Positions 7,649 through 14,276 of a DNA stretch of 64,000 nt are shown piece after piece. Where the stretch lies: positions 1 through 64,000 of the forward strand of contig JADJDT010000026.1 of the NCBI GenBank assembly GCA_016702545.1. The letters run 5' to 3'. Below the pieces are notes generated by a model. It was not told the DNA's origin. It saw only the letters and a program-made list of their open reading frames with translations, and searched no databases. The position numbers and the translations under genes were made by a program. Numbering within the stretch: position 1 is the stretch's first letter; each line of letters opens with the position of its first letter. Source of the DNA: Pseudomonadota bacterium (GTDB lineage: Bacteria; Myxococcota_A; Polyangia; GCA-2747355).

Positions 7649-9914
7649 AGCGGCTGCGCGCCAGCCGCATCAGGGCCTCGCGCGCGCAGGGCTCGGCATA
7701 GCCGAACTGCCGCTCGAGGCGTTCCAGCAGCGCGCGCGCCCGGCCGAGGTCGTCGGGCGACAGCCCCGCCTGCTCGCCGGCCAGCAGTTGCAGCGCCTGC
7801 CCGAGTAAGCGCCGCACGCGCTGGTGCTGCTGCTCGTAGTAGCGCTCGCGCAAGCGCGTCAGGTGCTGGGGAAAGACCTCGGCGTATTCCGGCCGGCGGT
7901 CCGGGTGATCGAGCGCCCAGGCGCCGATACGCGAGATCAGGCCGCGGCGGAAGTCGTCGACGTTGCCCTCCACGCCGAGCGTGCGCTCGACCTCCGCGAG
8001 CAGCCGCGGATCGGGGTCCTCCTGCGCGCCCGTCACCGGGTTGGTCAGCTTCTCCTTGCGCACGTGGTGCGTGACCTGCGTGAGGTAGCGGGCCAGCAGC
8101 TCGCCGTGTCGCGACTCTTCGACCAGCCCCGTCGCCGCGTGCAGCTCCTCGTCGAGGCGATCGAGACACCACTGGCGCACGACCTCGGCGAAGGCGCGAT
8201 GGTTCGCGTAGCCCTCGCCTTGGGGCTCCTGGCGCAGGAATTCGTAGACCGCCGTCTCGCCGGCCAGCTGTTCGAGTTGCTGCAGCACGGCCTCGGGGCT
8301 GAGACAGCCGTGCTGCGCGGCCTGCGCGGCGTTCATCAACGCGGTCTTGACCTCGCGCGCCGAGGCCCCCGTGCGCCCCTCGTAATAGAGCGCTGAGCTG
8401 CCCTCGCGCCACAGCGCCTCGACGTGGGCGCGCAGCGTCTTGGCCTGCTCCTCGCTGAGGCCCGCCGGCGTCGTGCCGTCGGCATAGAGCAGCGCCTTGT
8501 CGCGCGGCGACAGCTTGGCCACCAGGGTGCGAAGCGGCTCCTCGAAGTGCTTGGGGTCGGGTCGTCGCAGCCGCGTCAAGACGGCCCACAGGGCCGCCGC
8601 CTCGGTCACGTGCGGGGCCGCCGGCTTACCCGGTTGCGCCTCGCGCAGCTGTAGCTCGTAGATCTGCTGCTCGCGGCGGAAGTCGAGCAGGTAGGGCACG
8701 CGCACCAGCTCGAAGCGCGCCTTGAACGACATCCACTCCGGGCTCTCCATCAGCGCGTTGAGGTGGTTCTCGTTGGCGCTGCCGATGAAGACCAGATCGA
8801 CGAAGAGCGTGACCTGGGGCAGCGCGACCTGTCCGCTCTCGACCGCGGCCAGCAAATACTTGAAGGCCTCGAGCGGTCGCTTGAAGAGGTCGGCGAAATC
8901 GATCAGGCCGCGGTTGGCGCGCACCAGCTCGCCGTCGGCCTCGTAGAGCGCCACGCTCTGCAGGGCGGAGGGCAAGGCGGCGAGGCTGCGGTCGCCGGTG
9001 ACCTGGCGGAGCGTGGCATCGACCGCCATCTGCGGCTCGACGCGCGCGGTGCCGACGCGATAGCGCCGCGAGACGTAGAGCCGCTGCACCTGGACATGGC
9101 GCAGCACCCGCAGGAAGTCGCCCTCGTAGGCCGAGAGCAGCGCCTCGTAGACCTGCTTGCACTTGAAGCAGAGGTCTCCTTTGCCGAGGTAGTCGCCGAG
9201 GGCGGCCGCGGGGGCGGTGGCGCCGGCACCGAGGGAGTCGAGCAACTCCGCGCGCCGGGCCGCGGGGATCAGCAGCAGCGGATGATCGTGCACGTCGCAG
9301 TGCACGCGGGCATCGATCGCCGTGTCGTCGAGGTGGGCATAGCTCTGCAGGCGCGGCGCGCCACGCTCGGCAGCGTCGCCGAAGCCGATCCCGGAGCGCT
9401 CGATCGCCTGGGTCGGGAAGACCCAGCTGAAGCAGTAGAGCGCCCCCTCGTCGCGGCCGCTGTAGTGCTCCATCCCCCGCGCGAGCAGATCGATGGCGGT
9501 CGACTTGGCGCTGCCGTTGGGGCCATGCAGCAGGATGAAGCGATCGATGCGCCCCTGGCGGACGAAGTTGCGCAGCACGCGATAGAGGTCGTTCTGCAGC
9601 GACTCTTGGCCCACCAGCCGGCCGCGGCCCTGGTCCCAGGGGGCGTCGAAGAGGCGAAAGCGCTGCTGGGTACCGACGGGCGAGCTGACCTGCTCGGTGC
9701 CGTAGTGCTCGAACATGTCGCAGAGATACTGTGCCGCCCCGCGCAGGTGCACGCGCGGCGCCTGCGCCACCAGCTCGAGGTACTCGGCGTACGACAGCAG
9801 GCGCTTGTTGGCCGCGAAATCGTCGCTGACGGCACCGCCAAGGGTTTGCAGGCGCTCGGCCACGGCGGGGCGCGTCGACGGCGCGGAGGGCGGGGCCTCG
9901 CGCGAGCGGCTCAT
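7638..9914 (-). CDS. prkA: PrkA-family serine protein kinase
   Basis: 758 residues: an AAA-like ATPase core followed by the PrkA C-terminal kinase region. The Walker A is HGPNGSAKST (about 131-139). A later segment, VFIGSANENHLNALMESPEW, then FKARFELVRVPYLLDFRREQ, matches PrkA/YeaG. In enterics and Bacillus this family works with YeaH/SpoVR-type partners in nutrient-stress and stationary-phase responses; those partners are not in this window. ATG 9914 was chosen because its ATGA overlaps the TGA of the upstream lipoprotein gene. The GTG 45 bases upstream is less likely. The 3' end overlaps the cyclase start by 11 bp, so translation is probably coupled. Confidence 0.88.
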   Translation of the reverse strand: MSRSREAPPSAPSTRPAVAERLQTLGGAVSDDFAANKRLLSYAEYLELVAQAPRVHLRGAAQYLCDMFEHYGTEQVSSPVGTQQRFRLFDAPWDQGRGRLVGQESLQNDLYRVLRNFVRQGRIDRFILLHGPNGSAKSTAIDLLARGMEHYSGRDEGALYCFSWVFPTQAIERSGIGFGDAAERGAPRLQSYAHLDDTAIDARVHCDVHDHPLLLIPAARRAELLDSLGAGATAPAAALGDYLGKGDLCFKCKQVYEALLSAYEGDFLRVLRHVQVQRLYVSRRYRVGTARVEPQMAVDATLRQVTGDRSLAALPSALQSVALYEADGELVRANRGLIDFADLFKRPLEAFKYLLAAVESGQVALPQVTLFVDLVFIGSANENHLNALMESPEWMSFKARFELVRVPYLLDFRREQQIYELQLREAQPGKPAAPHVTEAAALWAVLTRLRRPDPKHFEEPLRTLVAKLSPRDKALLYADGTTPAGLSEEQAKTLRAHVEALWREGSSALYYEGRTGASAREVKTALMNAAQAAQHGCLSPEAVLQQLEQLAGETAVYEFLRQEPQGEGYANHRAFAEVVRQWCLDRLDEELHAATGLVEESRHGELLARYLTQVTHHVRKEKLTNPVTGAQEDPDPRLLAEVERTLGVEGNVDDFRRGLISRIGAWALDHPDRRPEYAEVFPQHLTRLRERYYEQQHQRVRRLLGQALQLLAGEQAGLSPDDLGRARALLERLERQFGYAEPCAREALMRLARSRYAD

Positions 9915-10429
9915 CGGGCGCTCACCCGCCAGCTCACGGGCGCGGTCGCCAGCTCGCACTGGCTCTCGGTGCAGACGCTGAAGCGCAGCTCGCCCTGGAG
10001 CGCGTACGCGCCCGCTGCCGGCAGCCTGAAGCTGGGACGGAGCAAGAGCTGCTTCACGGTTAAGGTAGTGGCCTCCCCCTTACCCATCGTGCGCTCTGCC
10101 GGCGTGACCGGCGCCGGCGCCCGCACCACCAGCCTCACGGGGTACTCGAGGTTGATCTTGTAAGGGGCCACGGGCGTGACGGAGACGGCGGCGATGGCCT
10201 CGCCGCCCGCGGCCACGACGGGTGGGGCGATCAACTGCAGCCGGTAGAGCTGGGCGCCGGCCGCCGCCGCCGGCTGGGCGGTCGTGACGCGGGGCGCGGG
10301 CGCCTCCGCAGGGCTACCCGCAGGCCGGTCGCGACACGCGCCCACGAACACCAGCGGTGCGACCACCAGCGGTGCGACCACCAGCAGCGCGAGCCCCCAC
10401 CCTGCTGCCCGTCCGTCTCGCACGCTCAA
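9911..10429 (-). CDS. Lipoprotein preceding prkA
   Basis: 172 residues. A basic N-terminus and hydrophobic run end in VFVGAC, with the lipid-acceptor cysteine at 32. The mature part has a Pro/Ala linker and about 110 residues of beta-rich sequence, ending with FSVCTESQCE, a likely disulfide pair. Function is unknown. It is the first gene of the lipoprotein-prkA-cyclase unit and ends in an ATGA overlap with prkA, so an envelope sensor or anchoring role for the kinase is possible, but that is inference from position. Confidence 0.72.
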   Translation of the reverse strand: MSVRDGRAAGWGLALLVVAPLVVAPLVFVGACRDRPAGSPAEAPAPRVTTAQPAAAAGAQLYRLQLIAPPVVAAGGEAIAAVSVTPVAPYKINLEYPVRLVVRAPAPVTPAERTMGKGEATTLTVKQLLLRPSFRLPAAGAYALQGELRFSVCTESQCELATAPVSWRVSAR

Positions 10430-10517
10430 CCTCCCGATCGCCGGTGCCCCAAGTTACCACGAGCCTGCGCGCTGACCAACGAGATGCAGGCCCGCTCCGC
10501 GCGGCCGCGCGCGGTCG

Positions 10518-10546
10518 TTGCCCGGGTCGAGCGTCGCCGCTACATT
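10518..10546 (+). promoter_or_regulatory. Sigma-70-like promoter of the Ser/Thr kinase gene
   Basis: TTGCCC at 10518-10523, a 17-nt spacer, then TACATT at 10541-10546. Four of six bases match in each box. The predicted transcript starts about 28 nt before ATG 10581. Confidence 0.45.
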
Positions 10547-10580
10547 AGAAGGCGCGTCGTTCGACGCGTGCCTCCTATCG

Positions 10581-12038
10581 ATGCAACTTGCCCAACAGCT
10601 CGGCCGCTACCACATGCTCGACCGCATCGCCTATGGGGGCATGGCGGAGATCTTTCGCGGCAAGACCTTCGACAGCGAGGGCCGCGAGCATCTGGTGGCG
10701 ATCAAACGGCTCTTTCGCTCGCTCGCCGAGGACGACGCGTTTCTGCAGATGCTGATCGACGAGGCGCGCATCGCCAGCGTGCTCAATCACCCGAACATCG
10801 CGCGGGTCTACGAGTTCGCGCGCTGCGACGACGAGTACTTCCTGGCGATGGAATACGTCGACGGCAAGGACCTGCGCGCGCTGATCGACCTCGGGCGCAC
10901 GCGCGGCATCCTGCTGCCGATCGAGCACCTGGTCCTGATCATCAGCGATGCGCTGGACGGGCTGCACTTCGCTCACGAACAGGTCGATGCCGACGGCCGG
11001 CCCTTGGACATCGTGCATCGCGACGTCAGCCCCTCGAACGTCTTGGTGTCCTACGCCGGCGCGGTCAAGCTCTGCGACTTCGGCATCGCCAAGGCCACGC
11101 TCTCACAGGTGCAGACGCGCGCTGGCGTGATCAAGGGCAAGATTCGCTACATGAGCCCGGAGCAAACGCGCGGGCTGCCGCTCGACCGCCGCAGCGATGT
11201 CTTCAGCATGGGCGCGGTGTTCTACGAGCTCTTGACCCAGCGTCCGGCCTTCGAGGCCGAGAGCGACATGGGGCTGATCGTGCGCGTGCGTGAGGCCCGC
11301 TACGAGAAGCCGACGCGCTACAACCCCGATCTTCCCCGCCCCGTGCTGCGCATCCTGCAACGCGCGCTGGCGCGCAGTCCCGAGGCGCGCTACGCGACCG
11401 CGGCCGACTTCGCCGACGACCTGCGCGGGTATCTCAGCCGCGCGCATCCGCGCTACGAGCGGCAGCAGCTGGCGCGACTGATGTCGGACCTGTTCGCGCG
11501 CGAGATCGCCGAGAGCCAGCGCCGGCTGAACGACTTCGTGCTCGGCCAGGCCGATCCCGAGGCCCTGGGGGACGATCTGCTCGGCATCCCGAGCCAGGCA
11601 CACACGCTCTTCAGCCCGGTGCTGCGCAGCGAGCCGGCGACCGAGCGCTCGGCGGTGCACGAGCAGGCGGCCGGCGCGGGCCCCGCCCCCGACACCGACC
11701 CCGAGCGCGAGCTCTCGCCGCCGGCCTCCTTGCACAGCGCTCAGACGCAGCTGCTCGACCTCGGGGTGCCGGCCCGACCGGCGCCTGCGGGTCGACGCCC
11801 CGGCGCGGCAGCCGCCGAGCTCGAGCCGCTGGATGCCGAGGCGACCGGGGTGGTGGTCGACTTCGAGGCCGCGTCGGCCGCGCGGACGGTGCCCATCACG
11901 CCGACCGCGCGTGCCCTGCACGAAGCCCCGACGCTGCTGCTGGCCGTGCCGCCCGCGGCGAGCGCCGATCGGGCGCAGCGGGGCGAGGCTCCGGGAAGTG
12001 AGCGGCCCAGTTCGCCGCGGCGTCGTCGCCCCCCCTGA
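10581..12038 (+). CDS. Eukaryote-like Ser/Thr protein kinase
   Basis: 485 residues from ATG 10581, chosen because the kinase fold begins directly after it (LGRYHMLDRIAYGGMAEIF). Catalytic elements are present: glycine loop at 17-22, VAIKR with Lys42, HRD at 146-148 with VSPSN following, DFG at 166-168, and the activation-loop end MSPEQ at 191-195. The domain ends near residue 280. The remaining 200 residues are Ala/Pro/Arg-rich with no membrane helix or PEGA/PASTA domain, so this kinase is probably cytoplasmic. The segment encoding residues 251-329 and the last 12 codons are found again downstream (12231-12466 and 14184-14222). Confidence 0.9.
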   Translation: MQLAQQLGRYHMLDRIAYGGMAEIFRGKTFDSEGREHLVAIKRLFRSLAEDDAFLQMLIDEARIASVLNHPNIARVYEFARCDDEYFLAMEYVDGKDLRALIDLGRTRGILLPIEHLVLIISDALDGLHFAHEQVDADGRPLDIVHRDVSPSNVLVSYAGAVKLCDFGIAKATLSQVQTRAGVIKGKIRYMSPEQTRGLPLDRRSDVFSMGAVFYELLTQRPAFEAESDMGLIVRVREARYEKPTRYNPDLPRPVLRILQRALARSPEARYATAADFADDLRGYLSRAHPRYERQQLARLMSDLFAREIAESQRRLNDFVLGQADPEALGDDLLGIPSQAHTLFSPVLRSEPATERSAVHEQAAGAGPAPDTDPERELSPPASLHSAQTQLLDLGVPARPAPAGRRPGAAAAELEPLDAEATGVVVDFEAASAARTVPITPTARALHEAPTLLLAVPPAASADRAQRGEAPGSERPSSPRRRRPP

Positions 12039-12111
12039 CGCGGCGCCCAGGCCGGGCGTGGGCGAGACGCCTCAGGGCCTGGAGACGATGCGACCGGCGC
12101 CGAGAGACCAC
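12000..12111. repeat. Left long direct repeat: kinase 3' end plus addA 3' remnant
   Basis: This segment is repeated at 14184-14276 with a 20-bp length difference. It holds the last 12 kinase codons and, on the minus strand at 12072-12111, a copy of the final addA codons (GAGRIVSRP-stop against GAGRIVSMP-stop in the live gene). It shows that addA once ended about 33 bp from the kinase stop. Confidence 0.85.
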
Positions 12112-12181
12112 CCGCCGCGCTCGGACCGGTAGTCCTGGGGGCACCCGCCGCTGGTGGCGTGCTCAACCCAGGAGCACCGCG

Positions 12182-12574
12182 ATGAAAGAGGAACGACAAC
12201 GACGCAGCGAAGAGGTGGCCCTGCCCGACATTCCCCGCCCCGTGCTGCGCATCCTGCAACGCGCGTTGGCGCACAGTCCCGAGGCGCGCTACGCGACCGC
12301 GGCCGGCTTCGCCGACGACCTGCGCGGGTATCTCAGCCGCGCGCATCCGCGCTACGAGCGGCAGCAGCTGGCGCGACTGATGTCGGACCTGTTCGCGCGC
12401 GAGATCGCCGAGAGCCAGCGCCGACTGAACGATTTCGTGCTCGGCCAGGCCGATCCCGAGGCCCTGCTCGCATTTCGCGCCCCATGCCCACCGCGGCATC
12501 GTGCGTTAACCCGGGTGGACCTCCGGCGTGCGTCGACCCGGGTGCGGGACTCGGCGGGACGTGGGAGAGGATAA
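12182..12574 (+). pseudogene. Duplicated kinase fragment behind a foreign 5' end
   Basis: An AGGAG Shine-Dalgarno lies 7 nt before ATG 12182. The first 15 codons (MKEERQRRSEEVALP) do not come from the kinase and recall the start of some transposases or integrases, but are too short to assign. From 12231 to 12466 the DNA matches 11332-11567 over 236 bp with five differences, all transitions, encoding kinase residues 251-329 in frame. After 12466 the similarity ends abruptly and an unrelated tail runs to the stop. It lacks every catalytic motif. Confidence 0.8.
12231..12466. repeat. 236-bp duplicate of kinase-gene segment 11332-11567
   Basis: Same orientation, offset 899 bp, about 98 percent identical by direct counting. 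The low divergence indicates a recent duplication. Confidence 0.92.
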
Positions 12575-12586
12575 ACGCACGCAGCA

Positions 12587-13111
12587 TCAGTGCGCTGGAT
12601 CGCTCGCGGCCCGAATGGCCTGTATCGGGAGCCACATTGCCGTCGGTTGCGGACGCGCCTCGGATTGGCCCTCGAGCGACTCGAAGGGTGTGAAACCGTA
12701 CGTCGCGTAGAACTCGACGGCGCCGGGCTTCGCGTCGACGACGAGCCCGAAGCAGCCGACGTCATCGGCCATTTTCGCCGCGAGCCTGAACACGAAGCGA
12801 AGGAGGTGACCCCCGATGCCCATCCGCTGGGCGGACTTGTCGACGGCAAGTCGAGCAAGCCCCAGGACTGGGACGGGGTAGCGGGGTAGCTTCTTCCGCG
12901 CGCGCTCCGGCAGTTCGTCGATCTCGAGTTGGCGCGGAGCCACGGTCGCGAAACCGAGAACGCGGCGGGTATCCACCACGACGTAGGTCACCCCGATGTG
13001 GTGCCGAAACTGGTTCTGGCCGGCGTACCGGTGGAAGAACCGGTCGAGCGCCTCGTCACCAGACTGGAAGGACGAGCGACCGTCACTCGGGCGGAGCGCC
13101 CTAATCTCCAT
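12587..13111 (-). CDS. GNAT-family toxin (TacT/AtaT-like)
   Basis: 174 residues. The sequence follows GNAT toxins closely: SGDEALDRFFHRYAGQNQF near the N-terminus, LARLAVDKSAQRMGIGGHLL with the acetyl-CoA pyrophosphate loop QRMGIG, and EFYATYGF with the catalytic-type tyrosine. Known relatives acetylate the amino group of aminoacyl-tRNA and stop translation. It follows a ribbon-helix-helix gene with an 11-bp overlap, the normal order for this module (antitoxin first). The substrate here is inferred. Confidence 0.85.
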   Translation of the reverse strand: MEIRALRPSDGRSSFQSGDEALDRFFHRYAGQNQFRHHIGVTYVVVDTRRVLGFATVAPRQLEIDELPERARKKLPRYPVPVLGLARLAVDKSAQRMGIGGHLLRFVFRLAAKMADDVGCFGLVVDAKPGAVEFYATYGFTPFESLEGQSEARPQPTAMWLPIQAIRAASDPAH

Positions 13112-13370
13112 CGCGCATCAGTTCGCGGAGCGCGGCTGTCGGCTCGGCGGAGTCGGCCTGGCGCAGCATCTCCTCGCCGGTCCGCCGCGAGACGACGATG
13201 CGTGGACAAATGATGTACTCGGCAGGCAGCTCGTCCAGTGCCTGAAGGTGATGAACAAGCGCCTGCTCGATGAGGTGGCCCTTCTTGATCCCGGTCCGGC
13301 GGACGTACCTCTCCATCAGACTGCGCGTGGTCTCGGAAATCTGGGCCGAAACCTGAGTTTGCCTCGCCAT
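13101..13370 (-). CDS. Ribbon-helix-helix antitoxin
   Basis: 89 residues from ATG 13370, preceded by GGGGGAG six bases upstream; a TTG two codons earlier is a worse start. Residues 3-45 fit a MetJ/Arc-type fold: a short strand (TQVSAQIS), helix TTRSLMERYVRRT, turn, helix KGHLIEQALVHHL. The C-terminal half would wrap the GNAT partner. The family represses its own operon by binding an operator at the promoter, and such a site is visible just upstream. Confidence 0.82.
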   Translation of the reverse strand: MARQTQVSAQISETTRSLMERYVRRTGIKKGHLIEQALVHHLQALDELPAEYIICPRIVVSRRTGEEMLRQADSAEPTAALRELMRDGD

Positions 13371-13387
13371 CTTCAACTCCCCCGAGA

Positions 13388-13416
13388 AATCTACGGTCTT
13401 GTAGCTCGGCTGTCAA
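13388..13416 (-). promoter_or_regulatory. Toxin-antitoxin promoter with an inverted repeat in the spacer
   Basis: On the minus strand a perfect TTGACA (13411-13416), a 17-nt spacer and TAGATT (13388-13393). The inverted repeat CTAC-N6-GTAG (13391-13404) overlaps the -10 box and spacer, a good place for autorepression. The expected start is very near the Shine-Dalgarno, so the leader is very short. Confidence 0.6.
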
Positions 13417-13458
13417 ACCCACCTCGTTTCCACTCCTCGTTCCCTAGCACAGACAGGA

Positions 13459-13788
13459 CTAGCACTGCTGCCGAGAAGCGGTGCTGCCGAGAAACGTTTC
13501 CAACCACCATCGGGCACAGCGCACCTCGACCGTCCGGTTGGTCACCAGGTACACCACGTCTCCGAGCTGCCGGCGTAGCGGTCGTCCCATGTCCCGCGGT
13601 TGATGCAGGTGATTGGAGAGCACGCAGAAGGCGTGCACCCGCACGCCGTAGCGTTCCGCTGCCACGGCCAGGCAGTAGCCGATAATGCCGTTGACCGTCG
13701 CCGACGGCCGCAACAGAAACTGCCGCTGGACGCACCTCCGCGTCACCAGCAGCGTCTCTCCAGCGATCACAGGCCGCGGCAGGCTCAT
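13459..13788 (-). pseudogene. Truncated Y1 (IS200/RAYT-like) transposase
   Basis: 109 residues. The start (MSLPRPVIAGETLLVTRRCV) and the following RYGVRVHAFCVLSNHLH match the N-terminal part of Y1 HUH transposases of the REP-associated type, ending at the metal-binding His-x-His-like region. The catalytic tyrosine helix that should follow is missing. After Leu-His the sequence switches to DVVYLVTNRTVEVR, which resembles the start of a second such protein, so this may be a fusion of two fragments. It is inactive as written. Confidence 0.7.
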
Positions 13789-13848
13789 GCAGCCCCGGGA
13801 CGCTTGCAGACGACGTGCCCATCACTCCCGTGCCCAATCCTGCAGGCT

Positions 13849-14013
13849 TAGCAGCCCGTTGATCTATCGCTCCCGTCGCGAGGCACGGCACTGCGACCCG
13901 AGGTCGGCGTCGCGAAAACTACCCATAGCAGCGCTATGGCCACGTTTCCGCTCCTTGCCCTCGGTTCGCAGCTCCATCCCTCGCTCGGTCCGCAATAGAT
14001 CAACGGGCTGTTA
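13849..14013. mobile_element. 165-bp MITE-like element with 18-bp terminal inverted repeats
   Basis: The left end, TAGCAGCCCGTTGATCTAT from 13849, pairs with the right end at 13995-14013 (one mismatch in 18). There is no coding capacity. Both ends abut TA, as in IS630/mariner-type insertions. It lies beside the transposase remnant. Confidence 0.7.
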
Positions 14014-14183
14014 GCCCAAAGCGCTGCGCCTTCCGTCCGACCTTCGGTCCCGGCCCTACCGGCCGCCCGGCCGCCCGCCGCCGCTCCGGCATCCTCCGCG
14101 CGACGAAGGGCCGTCGCGCGGGGCGTCGCGCGTTGGCCCGACCATCCCCGATCATCAACCCCGGGTGGGGGCAAGGCGGCAGC
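14014..14183. other. Island end with no gene
   Basis: 170 bp of GC-rich sequence between the MITE-like element and the right direct repeat. No gene, promoter or convincing structured element was seen. Confidence 0.5.
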
Positions 14184-14276
14184 GAGCGGTCCAGTTCGCC
14201 GCGTCGTCGTCGGCCCCCCTGACGCGGCGCCCAGGTTCAGGGCATGGAGACGATGCGACCGGCGCCGAGAAACCAC
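14184..14276. repeat. Right long direct repeat (pair of 12000-12111)
   Basis: Holds the last 12 codons and stop of a kinase copy (14184-14222) and, on the other strand, the true 3' end of addA. It marks the right boundary of the duplicated unit. Confidence 0.85.

Larger units (their letters stand above)
12467..14183. mobile_element. Accessory island inserted in the second kinase copy
   Basis: Copy 2 keeps the kinase segment to 12466 and resumes with the last 12 kinase codons at 14184 (ending in the same PRRRRPP-stop). The 432 bp that should lie between them are replaced by about 1.7 kb with a toxin-antitoxin pair, a transposase remnant and a MITE-like element. The composition looks less GC-rich than the flanks. 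No integrase or clear terminal repeats bound the whole block, so it may have accumulated in steps. Confidence 0.65.

Noticed and set aside
9911..9959. GTG start of prkA 15 codons upstream
   Set aside because: The added residues are Arg-rich and non-conserved in character, and ATG 9914 makes an ATGA overlap.
12587..13376. GNAT gene as a plain antibiotic or protein acetyltransferase
   Set aside because: The adjacent overlapping ribbon-helix-helix gene and the close match to GNAT-toxin segments fit a toxin better.
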